A stretch of DNA of 36,217 nt from CAYMWF01 sp964394085 [NCBI: uncultured Gemmatimonadota bacterium] (GCA_964394085.1 CAYMWF010000038.1:15582-51798), one strand, 5' to 3'; positions 18,401 through 27,476 are shown, counted from the first letter of the stretch. Numbers and translations are program-made. The notes: a model not told the origin generated them from the letters alone.

Positions 18401-19160
18401 AGTCCATTTGAAGGTAGTTTACGCGGGCGGCCAGCGTACCGGCGACGGAAAGCGAGTCCAGATCGCCTTTCAAGGTAAGCGATTCCAGCTCCCACCGTCC
18501 GGCGGCGTCGCTGACAGTCAGCGTGTCGAGAGTCAGTTTCGAGGGACTGGCGGTCGAAAGGTTCAACGAGCCGTCGATAACGAACGGGCCTGTCCGATTC
18601 CGTTCATCGAACCGGATGTTCCCGCCGCGGATCGAGAGGTGTTCGAGTTCGATGGGCGGGGTCATCGCATTCAGGTCGGGCGGAAAAACGGATGGGGCGG
18701 GCTCTTCCTGTTTTTCATCGGACGCCGGTTCCGCAGCCGGGGGCCGGTGTCTGCGGATGTTCGGCAGGTCGGCTTCCAACCCGCGGATCCGCAGGTGTTT
18801 TACCGAGATCTCCCTGCGAATGAGACCACCGAGTTTCACCCGCAGGTCGAGTTCATCCGCACAGGCAAGAGTGTCGCCGGCGGCGGTCCACAGATAGCCG
18901 TGAACCCGCAGGCGATTCAGAGCGTCCCAGTCGATCCCGGAGACGGACATCTCACCGGGCAGCCGTTTACTCAATATTCTAAGACCGGCCGACGCGGTTC
19001 CTTCCCTCAACGGGGGGATGGTCAGGAGTAAAAGCGGCACGAGCAGCAGGCATACCAGGAGAATGAAGCCGACACGCAGGATCGGACTCCTGCGGCGCCG
19101 GCCGCCGCCGGGTTTCTTTTGCGGCTTCGTTCCGTTTGGATCTTCAGTATCCCTGTTCAT
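15486..19160 (-). CDS. tamB: Translocation and assembly module protein TamB (DUF490)
   Basis: The 1224-residue protein has a short basic N-terminus and a single membrane anchor (about 27-50). A very long AsmA/TamB-like beta-rich periplasmic region of repeating LxLxGxLxxP-type strands follows, then a C-terminal DUF490 domain with SDPEMSEGEILTLLVTAGG and a final amphipathic section. Family members bridge the inner membrane to the outer-membrane protein TamA and move phospholipids and/or assist autotransporter assembly. It lies 33 bases after the TamA-like gene on the same strand, the usual tamAB arrangement. No strong Shine-Dalgarno sequence precedes the ATG; coupling to the upstream gene is likely. 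The length is similar to E. coli TamB (about 1260). Confidence 0.92.
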   Translation of the reverse strand: MNRDTEDPNGTKPQKKPGGGRRRRSPILRVGFILLVCLLLVPLLLLTIPPLREGTASAGLRILSKRLPGEMSVSGIDWDALNRLRVHGYLWTAAGDTLACADELDLRVKLGGLIRREISVKHLRIRGLEADLPNIRRHRPPAAEPASDEKQEEPAPSVFPPDLNAMTPPIELEHLSIRGGNIRFDERNRTGPFVIDGSLNLSTASPSKLTLDTLTVSDAAGRWELESLTLKGDLDSLSVAGTLAARVNYLQMDWFFEVRAAETILVTCSPIILETITDEESPPATAPVLDCRVAFNPADSTLDARNLRLTGELGEYRLDATLDRSRNLTASLDCEWAGSPLPGLMALLPELGTRGLPDSLLAASWPVHESVRLELETDLQPSMGFDAVRGRIRLDFRLPGPEHLSRLLPQGHDLKIDDLGMIRGRLEAGADLNLAALREGLASRSKGGLPDLSDQVIDLNLDLGPTEWIEKCRACLRGRKSQIYIDSLGLSLPGLRFDLTGRLGVETADLRGELEVPDRQLLGRLGAATRDLDVTVDAAFGVSGPLSNPVVSLECDGRALLPDLLVPRYEISLDHDPAERRFLLRASDLTIAGDTSLELVELTAILPADTLAAFPMQTELRADGETLGCRLIADVASIASADRSPAFGTTVQHLGLRFEEHTLQTGRPFNLLIDPNTRETRLQDFVLAGELGSVRAEGSVRADTVSGLLQVDLSLPPEVLASLPVEPFRTKGLGLDLQADARVGGRLQDPFGSVVFSVKASPRSAGEDLLLEGDARIIPPGDSRVSGVHAGFELSGGDSLLLSGDLSLPGRWSSEPAGWAPDPASAVHCGIKASGFELKALNAVMPPGLELEGRCRLNMDARGVLEQVIPFAASDPASPMPGSAPVPDFDLSGELRLDRIKATIDSRSWLAAHCSATVSGTARSPEVRGRFETISGVIELPPPPPELHPVEGIALLWEPPAGESDPYRGNGADSTGEADKTKTAAGDRLQALDLDFQVLVPGEVWLRGPGLEVEVGADLEVVSSPGPAAAVPVVASGTVEARRGSYRFMGRQFNLEKGLVTLYGQTEPDPDLDIALRTEVEDAVVRILVTGTAREPHVSLISDPEMSEGEILTLLVTAGGGSGDADAGALLVGLGLASLQQKAAEHLGVDTIEYFQPNEEGEAGSLAVGKYLSPKLMIRYEQSLDESSAFLVKLNYLLNRRIKLETSYEAGGNSGIEVFWTKEH

Positions 19161-19193
19161 CCCGATGGTGAACCCGCCCTTTCTTATCCTTTA

Positions 19194-21080
19194 TCAGTAC
19201 GCATGTCCAATCGAGAAATGGAACGCCCAGTCGGCTCTTACAGCCCGGCTTCCGGTGAGATTGTAAGCGCTGTCGATCCGAACAGGCCCCACCGGTGTGA
19301 AGATCATGATCCCGCTTCCGACGGCCCACTCGAGATCGACGACGCCGAACTTCTCCCTGCGTTCCCAGACCTTTCCGGCATCGATAAAGAGCGGCATCCC
19401 GAACCATGAGGTCAACCGGAAGCGCAGCTCGGCGCCTGCAAGCAGCCTCGCCTCGCCGCCGACCGGATTGTTTTCGCCGTCGAGAGGGCCGAGCCCGCGA
19501 CGGGGGTATCCTCTCATCGAGCTGTTGCCGCCGGCAAAGAAGCGTTCGCCGGGCAGGAGAGCGTCGCTGCCCCCCAGCGGAGCGGCCGTTCCCAGATCGA
19601 GCCGCCCCGCAAGAACCAGTGCCGGTATCAGCGGAATGTAGGCCGACGCCCCCGCTTCCCCGGAAACGAACGGGTAATCGGACACGAATCCCGGCGGAGC
19701 GACCTCCGCCCTGACGCGGAAACGGAACCCGCGGCCGGGATCCAGGAGGTTGTCCGTGTAATTGCCCTGACGGGTAACCGCGAATGTGAGCTGCTCCCCG
19801 GGGTTGAAATCGGGCAGATCTTCATTCGCCGAATGACTAAGCACTTCGACATGGGAGATACCCGTCTCGAACTGCCACTGGTTGAACCAGTCCGGCTTGA
19901 AGATGACGGCCGCGGTCAGCTCCTCGCTGTTGGAGTCGTATGCGTCCTCTCGCTCAACCTCGTGAGCGAGACGTATGTGGCTTTGCGCCCGGGGAGAGGG
20001 CATCGAAGGCCACCAGGAGATGCTTTCGACCTGCCACTGGTTGGGGGACCAGGCGCCCCCCACGCTGAATCCGCGACCGCGTCGAAACAGGTTGCGGTGT
20101 TTCCACGAAGCCTTGATCCGCCAGTAGTGGTCGGTCCAGGTTCCGGCGCTGGCGCTGGTCACGCGATAAAGCCTGGTCGTCAGGTGAGCCTGCAGCTCCA
20201 GTTCTCCTTCAGCGACGGGCTCCGTTCTGAGCTGCACCATGCGGAGGATTTCCAGATCCCTGAGGTCGGCGCGAACCCGGTCGAGGCGCGCCGGCGAGTA
20301 GACTTCACCGATGATCGGATTCAGACGCAGCTCGGCGAGGGGGACGAGATCGGGAGGCAGACCGTCGACATCGATCGAGCTGATTCGATACAGGTCGCCC
20401 GGCTGCACATCATAATCGAGAATCACGTTTCCGGACGGCAGTATCCGCGGTCGGGATTCAACCGTCACCATGGCGTAGCCCGACTCCTGCAGGAGGTCTG
20501 CGATGAGCGACGCGGTTTCCTCCACCCGCCGGTCCGAATAGCGGTCATCCGCCGCTTCCAGTGAACGCAGCGAATCGGCGGCGGGTTCCAGATGCCGTGG
20601 AATCCCCGTGATCGTCACTGCCTCCACCCTTACCCGCGGTCCGGGTATAATACGCAACCGGAGATCGAGGGAACGCTCCATGAGATCGGGGATGAACTCG
20701 GTGCTGATCTTTGAGGAGGGATACCCCTCGCGTGCGAGGAACAGCCGGCTGCGGCGGATATCATCTTCGAGTTTATCCGGTGAAAACGGAGGATATTTGC
20801 GGCCGGTGAAGCCTAATCGCCCGCCAAGGGCCAGCCCGTTCCGGATCTCGTCCAGGAGGCCGGGCAGGCCGGGTTCCTGTTCGGATACGGAAAGGGGATC
20901 GAGGATCAGGGCGAAACCGGTGACGGTCCATCCGGAATATCGGCTGCCCGAATCCGGTGCGATCGCCGGGTCGAGGGTGGAGTCGGCTCGAGCTGGAAAA
21001 CCCAGAAGCAGGAAGGTTAGCACGGTCCATGAAAGCGCCGCACGAAGCCGCAAGCCGGTTGAAGTGCGCGCTTCAACCAT
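19194..21080 (-). CDS. tamA: Omp85-family outer membrane protein TamA/BamA-like
   Basis: The 628-residue protein has a signal peptide ending near PARA (residue 32), POTRA-like repeats over roughly residues 45-290, and a C-terminal 16-strand-type barrel. The barrel carries the Omp85 loop-6 signature as MRGYPRRG, with the invariant Arg-Gly at about 523-524. The length matches TamA (577 in E. coli) better than BamA (about 800), since there is room for only about three POTRA domains. The adjacent tamB gene settles the assignment to the translocation and assembly module. The chain ends FHFSIGHAY, with the usual terminal aromatic residue. Confidence 0.92.
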   Translation of the reverse strand: MVEARTSTGLRLRAALSWTVLTFLLLGFPARADSTLDPAIAPDSGSRYSGWTVTGFALILDPLSVSEQEPGLPGLLDEIRNGLALGGRLGFTGRKYPPFSPDKLEDDIRRSRLFLAREGYPSSKISTEFIPDLMERSLDLRLRIIPGPRVRVEAVTITGIPRHLEPAADSLRSLEAADDRYSDRRVEETASLIADLLQESGYAMVTVESRPRILPSGNVILDYDVQPGDLYRISSIDVDGLPPDLVPLAELRLNPIIGEVYSPARLDRVRADLRDLEILRMVQLRTEPVAEGELELQAHLTTRLYRVTSASAGTWTDHYWRIKASWKHRNLFRRGRGFSVGGAWSPNQWQVESISWWPSMPSPRAQSHIRLAHEVEREDAYDSNSEELTAAVIFKPDWFNQWQFETGISHVEVLSHSANEDLPDFNPGEQLTFAVTRQGNYTDNLLDPGRGFRFRVRAEVAPPGFVSDYPFVSGEAGASAYIPLIPALVLAGRLDLGTAAPLGGSDALLPGERFFAGGNSSMRGYPRRGLGPLDGENNPVGGEARLLAGAELRFRLTSWFGMPLFIDAGKVWERREKFGVVDLEWAVGSGIMIFTPVGPVRIDSAYNLTGSRAVRADWAFHFSIGHAY

Positions 21081-21177
21081 GCTTTTTCAGCCCCCGACCG
21101 CCGGAAGCTGTCCGCTTACCGCATTCATTTCGAATCGAAATTTTATTCACACTAAGGAAATCCTCATTCGAGCCGCG

Positions 21178-22278
21178 CTACCCGGGCGGGAGAAAAATGA
21201 TCTCCAGCGACGAAGGTTGATTTTCCCTGGTTTGAACGCTCAGCAGAATTTTAGTCTTTTTCTCAGAGGAGGTTCCGCGGTTCTCAAACCGGGTAAATTT
21301 CGTTGTCTTATAATTATCCGACCATGGAATCTCAGTCTTTTCCCAGCCGTCATCGAGGCACTGCCGTAATTGCACCCCAAGATTTTTATATGCGTTCCTG
21401 ACCTCCTGAACCGATTGACCGTTAAGCATGTCGCATTTCAATTGATACTCCGGTTCTTCACCGACATCATGCACGGGAACGACCCTGGTCGTCCGGGCGG
21501 CGGGCAGTTTTATTTTCGAATCGTAATACTCTTTACCGCCCAGGAGACTGCCGTGATAGGAGCCTTTCAGTTCGGCAAACCGGGTTCCCACGCTCCGGAG
21601 GATTGTTTCAACAGCGGAGCAGAACTCGTCTGCAGCGGCGTCATACGTGACGGGTTCCGCGACAACGGCGGTTGCAATGCTGCGGCGGGCAATGAATATT
21701 ATCTGATATGAACCGATCTTCGATAAACGAATTTCAACAACCGTAGCGGTTTCATTTTCAGTGAAGCTCGTTCCCATGCTCAATGTCTCGTCAGAGTGCA
21801 TTTTTTTTGTCGCTTGAAGTGTCAGCTCTTCCTGCTTCCAGACTGCCGGAAGACATTTTCGCACATCCGCCACAACCTGCCGGTAGTTCGATATGATCCC
21901 GTCATCCAGATCATCCGAGTAACGATACATCCAGGTTTTGTAAATGACGGTTCCGGGCGGGAACGATTCGTGCGATTCGCCCGTGCCGAAACGCAGAACA
22001 TGGGAGTAGGTGGAGTTCGGTAATTCCACCGTGGTATCCATGAAAACATCCTTGCCGGAGGAGTCGGATTTCCACTCTGCGACGGGCCGGAAATCTTCCG
22101 CCGCCGCCGCCGTGATGGAAGCCAGCCCGCTGCAGAAATCCCCGGTTGCGGCATGGGAAGGCAAAGCGGCAAAAAACAGCAGTGTCAGAAGTATAAAAAT
22201 GGTTGATCCCGCCGCATTCTCGAGCGAACGCCCGATGTCGAAGATTGAGGATTGCGGGAACGTAATGTCGAAAGACAT
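21178..22278 (-). CDS. Secreted protein with two tandem copies of an unknown domain
   Basis: I do not recognise a family. The start at 22278 is preferred to one at 22392 because GGAGA lies eight bases upstream and a signal peptide follows (hydrophobic run at residues 27-39, cleavage after SHA at 43). The 366-residue product consists of two repeats of about 145 residues, at 48-198 and 219-363. Shared landmarks: Phe-Cys-Ser at the start; Leu-Pro about 40 residues later; a Cys-Leu...Trp motif about 90 residues in (Cys142/Trp147 and Cys307/Trp312); and a closing strand with Ile-Ile-Phe. The two Cys per copy suggest one disulfide per domain, fitting a periplasmic or secreted location. It is divergent from the hydrogenase operon and 97 bases from tamA on the same strand. 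Confidence 0.75.
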   Translation of the reverse strand: MSFDITFPQSSIFDIGRSLENAAGSTIFILLTLLFFAALPSHAATGDFCSGLASITAAAAEDFRPVAEWKSDSSGKDVFMDTTVELPNSTYSHVLRFGTGESHESFPPGTVIYKTWMYRYSDDLDDGIISNYRQVVADVRKCLPAVWKQEELTLQATKKMHSDETLSMGTSFTENETATVVEIRLSKIGSYQIIFIARRSIATAVVAEPVTYDAAADEFCSAVETILRSVGTRFAELKGSYHGSLLGGKEYYDSKIKLPAARTTRVVPVHDVGEEPEYQLKCDMLNGQSVQEVRNAYKNLGVQLRQCLDDGWEKTEIPWSDNYKTTKFTRFENRGTSSEKKTKILLSVQTRENQPSSLEIIFLPPG

Positions 22279-22592
22279 GGTCGAGTCTCCGTATGGGCTG
22301 ATCCACCTGAACAATATACGTTCGATTACAACCTGGTGTAAACCCGGAAAGACAGGAAAGGATATGCCCTGGCGGTGATGCATCTCCCTCACGGAAAACC
22401 GGGCTAACCTCTTGAAAGGTTCCGGAGGTTACGCTATTTTTCTGAACCATGAGCGAGATTTATCAAGAGACGGAATTACAATTTCCCGACAACACGGAAA
22501 CACTTCATCTTGCCGGACGAATATCAATCCGGGTGTACAGCGGACCGCCCCCGGATGTGGCGGCGTCCTCGGTATCCGATCGGAGGTAATCG
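22279..22592. other. Divergent intergenic region with hydrogenase-operon promoter
   Basis: About 314 bases separate the duplicated secreted-protein gene (-) from the hydrogenase operon (+). The interval contains the promoter listed separately, an imperfect inverted repeat AACCTC/GAGGTT overlapping it (22406-22430), and a strong GGAGGT ribosome binding site six bases before the GTG at 22593. No gene is apparent here. Confidence 0.7.
22412..22440 (+). promoter_or_regulatory. Candidate promoter of the hdrA-mvh operon
   Basis: TTGAAA (22412-22417) and TATTTT (22435-22440) are separated by exactly 17 bases. This would give a leader of about 145 bases before the GTG start. An AACCTC/GAGGTT inverted repeat (arms at 22406-22411 and 22425-22430) overlaps the -35 box and spacer, where an operator could lie. 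Confidence 0.5.
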
Positions 22593-25013
22593 GTGGAATC
22601 TCGAATCGGCGTTCTGATCTGCGATTGCAAAGGCCTGGTCTCCGATCATGTCGACACTTCTCGACTCGCTGAAGAAGCGTTGAACCTGGAAGGTGTCGCC
22701 TTCGTAGGGCGGATGGACGTTTTATGCGGGGAGGGAGATTTTCGCACGGCCCTGACGAACCTTATGGAAGAGGGCTGCGACAGGCTGCTGTTCGCCGGCT
22801 GTTCGCCGAGATCGTCATTGAAGTTTCCCGAAGAGCGGATAGCCGCCGTCCTGCAGGGCCTGGGACTGCACGAGGAGTATTTTGAAGTCGCCAATATCCG
22901 CGAGCAGTCCGCCTGGCAGCATCCCGATTACGAAGCGGCCACCGCCAAGGCGGCGGACCTCGTCCGGATGGCTCACGCCAGGCTGAAAACGGCGGAACCG
23001 GCGCCTTCGCCGGTGCCGATCGTCCGGAAAGCGCTCGTTGTGGGCGGCGGCGCAGCAGGGCTGCAGACATCGAAAGACCTGGCCGCCGCGGGCATCGAAG
23101 TGACGCTGGCGGAACGGAACCCCTGGCTTGGAGGCCGCCTCTGCCGGCTCCATAAAATCTTCCAGTCCGAATCGTGGCCGTCGGTCTGCGACGGGTCGTG
23201 CGTCGGGCCGGTGCAGGCCAGGGAAGCCGTAATCGGCAGCGGCATCGAGCTGCTGACATCGACGGATGTTACCGGCGTCGAACTCGAGAACGGCGGATTC
23301 ACCGTAACCTTTCAATCAAAACCGGCCCATGTGGATCCTGATCTCTGCATCTCCTGTCATAAATGCGCGGAAGTCTGCCCCGAAGAAACCGACCGGCGGC
23401 ACGGCCTCGGCCCGGACAGGCGGAAAGCCATAGACAAGGAGTTCGAGCGCGCCCTGCCCGATGTCTATTCGATCCTCCCGGAAATCTGCACCATGTGCGG
23501 CGACTGCGTGCCGGCATGCCCGACGGATGCCATCGACCTCAAGGCGGAGGGGCGTCTATTCACACGGGAGTACGGCGCCGTCTTCCTGGCCACGGGTTCG
23601 GAAGCGATGGAACCGCCGGATTACACCGAATACAGGGCTTCATTTCCAGACGTGGTCACCAGCCTGGAATTCGAGAGGATCATCGACGGCGGCCTGTCGC
23701 GGCCCTCCGACGGCGAAGAACCGGAGCAGGTCGTCTTCGTCCAGTGCGCCGGGTCCCGCGCAGGCCCCGAAAGGTCCGCGGAAGGCGTGGGGTACTGCTC
23801 GAAAACATGCTGTTCGATCACAATCAAACAGGTGGACCGCCTGCTGAAATCCCACCCGTTCGTAGAACCTTTCGTCGTCTACTACAAGGATATCCGCACG
23901 TATGAACGCGCCTCGGAAGAGCAGTACCAGCAGCTCAGGATTGCCGGCGTCGAGTTCATAAGCGGAGAGCTGGAGGATATCCGGAAGGACGAAAACGGCG
24001 GCCTGGTCCTGTCGGTGGAACGGCTGCCCGAAGACGAGGAGGACGACGAACCGGACGGCGCTGAACCTGAAACGATCGATCTCGAAGCCGGGCTGGTGGT
24101 GCTCGCCGCCGCCCAGACTCCATCGGAGGGCTCGAGCGAACTGTATCGCCTGTTCGGCGTGGAGGTCGATCGCTACGGCTACCCGATAGAGAACCAGCCC
24201 CGCCTCTTCAGACCGACCGAATCGCTGGTCGACCGCGTCTACGTCATCGGCGCATCATCCGGCCCAAAGGTGATTCAGCAGGCTTCAGAACAGGGAAGCG
24301 CCGCCGCCATGCGCTCCCTCCCGGCCCTCCTCAGGGGCAGCTCCGAAACCTCGAAGTTCGCCGGCAGGGTGAATCCGGAGCTCTGTATAAAATGCCGCAT
24401 CTGCGAAACCGTCTGCCCGCACGGCGCCATGAAAATGACTCCTGACGGGGCCGTCAGCGACCCGGCGTTCTGCCAGTCCTGCGGTTTCTGCGGAGCCGCG
24501 TGCCCGATAAACGCGGCGGAGCTCACGAATTTTACGGGCGAGCAGATACTGGACCAGGCGAAAGTCGCATTCGAAGGACTCGCCCCCGGCGAGCCGAAGA
24601 TACTCGCTCTTCTGTGCTACTGGTGCTCGTACAGCGCCGCCGACTTCGCCGGAATCGAACGATCAACGGCGCCCGCCAACTATCGGGCCATCCGGATACG
24701 CTGCTCGAGCTCGGTGAACACCGGCCTGCTCATGCAGATGTTCAGAATGGGCGTGGACGGCATCCTGGTGGCGGGATGCCCTGAGAAGAGCTGCCACCAT
24801 CTCTGGGGCAACTTCATTGCCGACAAGAGGATAGAAATCGCAAAAAACCTGATGAACCAGCTCGGTCTCGATCCGGCGAGGCTCCGGTTCGAGTATATCG
24901 GAGCGCCGATGCAGGCGGAGCTCCTCGAAACGCTCCGGAAGATGGATGAAAAACTGAGAACCCTGGGGCCGAACCCGGCCCTCGCTGCGAGCGGAGGGCG
25001 CCATGGCCGATAA
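22593..25013 (+). CDS. hdrA: HdrA-MvhD fusion: flavin-bifurcating heterodisulfide reductase subunit A with hydrogenase delta domain
   Basis: The 806-residue protein starts at GTG with GGAGGT six bases upstream. Residues 1-145 are the HdrA N-terminal domain (LICDCKG, FAGCSPR). An FAD-binding Rossmann motif VGGGAAGLQTS is at 149-160. A two-cluster ferredoxin insertion has Cys252/255/258/262 and Cys299/302/305/309. The HdrA motif YCSKTCC is at 401-407. A second ferredoxin module has Cys598/601/604/608 and Cys627/630/633/637. Residues about 668-795 are a complete MvhD/FrhD-like delta domain with CYWC (675-678), Cys704, Cys729 and Cys734 for a [2Fe-2S] cluster. In methanogens the MvhD and HdrA chains are separate and touch; here they are one chain, so electrons from the hydrogenase pass to the bifurcating FAD within one polypeptide. 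The last 11 bases overlap the small-subunit gene. Confidence 0.94.
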   Translation: MESRIGVLICDCKGLVSDHVDTSRLAEEALNLEGVAFVGRMDVLCGEGDFRTALTNLMEEGCDRLLFAGCSPRSSLKFPEERIAAVLQGLGLHEEYFEVANIREQSAWQHPDYEAATAKAADLVRMAHARLKTAEPAPSPVPIVRKALVVGGGAAGLQTSKDLAAAGIEVTLAERNPWLGGRLCRLHKIFQSESWPSVCDGSCVGPVQAREAVIGSGIELLTSTDVTGVELENGGFTVTFQSKPAHVDPDLCISCHKCAEVCPEETDRRHGLGPDRRKAIDKEFERALPDVYSILPEICTMCGDCVPACPTDAIDLKAEGRLFTREYGAVFLATGSEAMEPPDYTEYRASFPDVVTSLEFERIIDGGLSRPSDGEEPEQVVFVQCAGSRAGPERSAEGVGYCSKTCCSITIKQVDRLLKSHPFVEPFVVYYKDIRTYERASEEQYQQLRIAGVEFISGELEDIRKDENGGLVLSVERLPEDEEDDEPDGAEPETIDLEAGLVVLAAAQTPSEGSSELYRLFGVEVDRYGYPIENQPRLFRPTESLVDRVYVIGASSGPKVIQQASEQGSAAAMRSLPALLRGSSETSKFAGRVNPELCIKCRICETVCPHGAMKMTPDGAVSDPAFCQSCGFCGAACPINAAELTNFTGEQILDQAKVAFEGLAPGEPKILALLCYWCSYSAADFAGIERSTAPANYRAIRIRCSSSVNTGLLMQMFRMGVDGILVAGCPEKSCHHLWGNFIADKRIEIAKNLMNQLGLDPARLRFEYIGAPMQAELLETLRKMDEKLRTLGPNPALAASGGRHGR

Positions 25014-26013
25014 GATCAAGATAGCGGTGAGCTGGGCGGCTTCCTGCGGCGGCTGCGACGTGTCGATCCTCGACATCGAGGCGCGACTGCTCGACCTGGC
25101 AGCACTCGCCGACATCGTATTCTGGCCGGTAGCGCTCGATTTCAAAAAGAGCGATTTCATGGCTCTGCCGCCCGGGAGCATCGATATCGGCATATTCAAC
25201 GGCGCCGTCCGGCTGAGCGAGCAGGAGGAATACGCCCTCGCGTTTCGGGAAAGGTGCAAGGTGCTCATCGCTTTCGGAAGCTGCGCCTGTTTCGGCGGCA
25301 TACCCGGTCTAGCGAATTTCTCGGATAAAGAAGGGATATTCGAAGAGGTGTATCAGACCACCGCCTCCACCGAAAATCCCGACGGGACGAGACCCGCCGC
25401 GGAGCATGACGCTGAAGGCTTCAAACTGACCCTTCCGTCGTTTTACGACACCGTTCGGAGTCTCGAGCAGGTGGTGGATGTGGATATCTTCGCTCCCGGC
25501 TGCCCGCCGCCGGTGGAGAGGGTGAACGATCTCGTGGACGCCGCCGCCCGTTACGCCGAAACCGGAGAGCTTCCCGCAAGGGGAACCTACCTCGCGCTGG
25601 ACAAGGCGCTCTGCGATGTCTGTCCGCGCAACGAGAACCGCGAGACGCACCGCATCGAGACGATTTCGCGGCCGCACGAGGTAAAAGCCGATCCGGAGCG
25701 GTGCTTCCTGGACCAGGGGCTGCTCTGCCTCGGAATCGCCACCCGCGGCGGATGCGAAGCTACCTGCATCGCGGCGAATATGCCCTGCCGCGGATGCTTC
25801 GGACCCGTTTCCTCGGTGCTCGACCCGGCCGCTGAAGCCATATCGGCCATCGGCTCCATTGCCGGCGCCGCCGACGAAAACTACGTGCCCCCCCACAAGA
25901 TGAAGAAGGCGGTTCGAAGCATCAAGGATCCGGCGGGAACCTTCTACCGCTTCACCCTCCCTTCCGGGTTTCTGAACCGCGCCGTCACCGACGCGCCCAA
26001 GGAGAAGCCGTGA
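25003..26013 (+). CDS. mvhG: F420-non-reducing (Mvh-type) [NiFe]-hydrogenase small subunit
   Basis: The 336-residue electron-transfer subunit carries the proximal cluster ligands Cys15 and Cys18 (ASCGGCD), Cys94 (GSCACFGG) and Cys167 (APGCPPP). Further Cys residues for medial and distal [4Fe-4S] clusters are at 204, 207, 234, 242, 251, 255, 262 and 265. No twin-arginine signal is present, so the enzyme is cytoplasmic, as expected for group 3. It links the NiFe site in MvhA to the delta domain of the preceding fusion protein. GGAGG sits six bases before the ATG, inside the end of the hdrA-mvhD gene. Its stop overlaps the GTG of the large subunit by four bases. Confidence 0.94.
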   Translation: MADKIKIAVSWAASCGGCDVSILDIEARLLDLAALADIVFWPVALDFKKSDFMALPPGSIDIGIFNGAVRLSEQEEYALAFRERCKVLIAFGSCACFGGIPGLANFSDKEGIFEEVYQTTASTENPDGTRPAAEHDAEGFKLTLPSFYDTVRSLEQVVDVDIFAPGCPPPVERVNDLVDAAARYAETGELPARGTYLALDKALCDVCPRNENRETHRIETISRPHEVKADPERCFLDQGLLCLGIATRGGCEATCIAANMPCRGCFGPVSSVLDPAAEAISAIGSIAGAADENYVPPHKMKKAVRSIKDPAGTFYRFTLPSGFLNRAVTDAPKEKP

Positions 26014-27476
26014 CGAAAAAGATAACCATCTCCCCGATAACCCGCCTCGAAGGGCATGGAAAGATAGATATCCTCCTCGACGATGACGGCAACGTGGAAG
26101 ACGCGTACCTGCAGGTGGTAGAGCTCAGGGGTTTCGAAAAGTTCTGCCAGGGCCGGCCCGTCGAAGAGATGCCGCGCATTACCCCGAAAATCTGCGGCGT
26201 ATGCCCGGGGGCGCACCACATGGCCTCTGCGAAGGCGTGCGACGCGGTGTACGGCGTCGAGATTCCCCCGGCAGCACGGAAGCTGCGGGAGCTTTACCTG
26301 AACGCCCACATCGTTCACAGCCACCTGCTCCACTTCTTCGCCCTGGCCGCGCCCGATTTTCTGGTGGGGGCCGGCGCTCCCAAAGCCCGGCGGAATATCC
26401 TCGGACTCGTTGATGAAGTGGGGATGGACCTGGCCGGCAAGGTTCTGGAGAATCGCGGATTCGCCCAGAAGATCCAGGGCATCATCGGAGGCCATCCGAT
26501 CCACCCGGTAGCCGGGCTGCCCGGCGGCATGTCCAGGGCGATAACCGAAGAGGAACGGGAAGATATACGCAGCATGGCGGAAAACCTGGTCGATTTCGCT
26601 GAAACCGCCCTGTCGGTTTTCGAAAACCAGGTACTCGGCGACGAGGAGACCGCCGCCCTGATCGGCGGTTCCACGTACTTCCATAAGACCCATTACGCCG
26701 GCCTCGTCGACCCGGAAGGCCGCGTGAACTTCTACGACGGCAGGATACGGGTAATTGATCCTTCCGGCGGAGAAGTCGCCCTCTTCGAGGCCGCCGACTA
26801 CCTGGAGCACATCGCCGAGCGCGTCCTTCCCTGGTCCTACATGAAATTCCCGTACCTGAAGAATGTGGGATGGAAGGGTATCCGGGACGGTTCTGCGAGC
26901 GGAATCTACCGGGTGAACGCCCTGGCCAGGCTGAACGTGGCGAACGGCATGGCGACCGACAAAGCGGATCAAGCGTATAAACGCCTGTTCGATCATTTCG
27001 GAACCAGGCCGGTCCATCACACCCTCGCTTACCACTGGGCCCGCCTGGTCGAGTGCCTGTATACGGCTGAAGAGGTCCTGCGTCTTTCTGAAGATGAAGA
27101 AATCACGAGCCGGGAGGTGCGTGAACTTCCGACAGGAAAACCGACCGAGGGCGTGGGCGTGGTCGAGGCTCCGAGAGGCACCCTTTACCATCACTACACC
27201 ACCGATCCCAATGGAATGGTGAAGTCCGTGAACCTGATCGTGGCCACGGTCCAGAACAACGCCGCCATGAACATGTCGGTAAAAAAGGCCGCCTCAGACT
27301 TGATAAAAGACGGGAAAGTGTCCGACGAGCTGCTCGACAGGGTCGAGATGGCCTTCAGGGCTTACGACCCGTGCCTCGCGTGCGCAACCCATACTCTTCC
27401 CGGCCGGATGCCGCTCTCCGTTACGATCCGCCGGGGCGGCGCGGTGCTCGAGAAACTCACAAGGGAGCCGGCATGA
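26010..27476 (+). CDS. mvhA: Mvh-type [NiFe]-hydrogenase large (catalytic) subunit
   Basis: The 488-residue catalytic subunit has the four nickel-iron ligands: Cys62 and Cys65 in PKICGVC near the N-terminus, and Cys455 and Cys458 in DPCLACATH near the C-terminus. The N-terminal TISPITRLEGHGKI is also classic. The residue two before Cys62 is Lys60, where nearly all large subunits have Arg (RxCGxC). After DPCLACATH there are 27 more residues, the peptide normally removed by a maturation protease once nickel is inserted, and that protease is the next gene. The reaction is H2 = 2 H+ + 2 e-, with electrons delivered to MvhG and the HdrA-MvhD fusion. The start is GTG in a GTGA overlap with mvhG. 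Confidence 0.94.
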   Translation: MTKKITISPITRLEGHGKIDILLDDDGNVEDAYLQVVELRGFEKFCQGRPVEEMPRITPKICGVCPGAHHMASAKACDAVYGVEIPPAARKLRELYLNAHIVHSHLLHFFALAAPDFLVGAGAPKARRNILGLVDEVGMDLAGKVLENRGFAQKIQGIIGGHPIHPVAGLPGGMSRAITEEEREDIRSMAENLVDFAETALSVFENQVLGDEETAALIGGSTYFHKTHYAGLVDPEGRVNFYDGRIRVIDPSGGEVALFEAADYLEHIAERVLPWSYMKFPYLKNVGWKGIRDGSASGIYRVNALARLNVANGMATDKADQAYKRLFDHFGTRPVHHTLAYHWARLVECLYTAEEVLRLSEDEEITSREVRELPTGKPTEGVGVVEAPRGTLYHHYTTDPNGMVKSVNLIVATVQNNAAMNMSVKKAASDLIKDGKVSDELLDRVEMAFRAYDPCLACATHTLPGRMPLSVTIRRGGAVLEKLTREPA

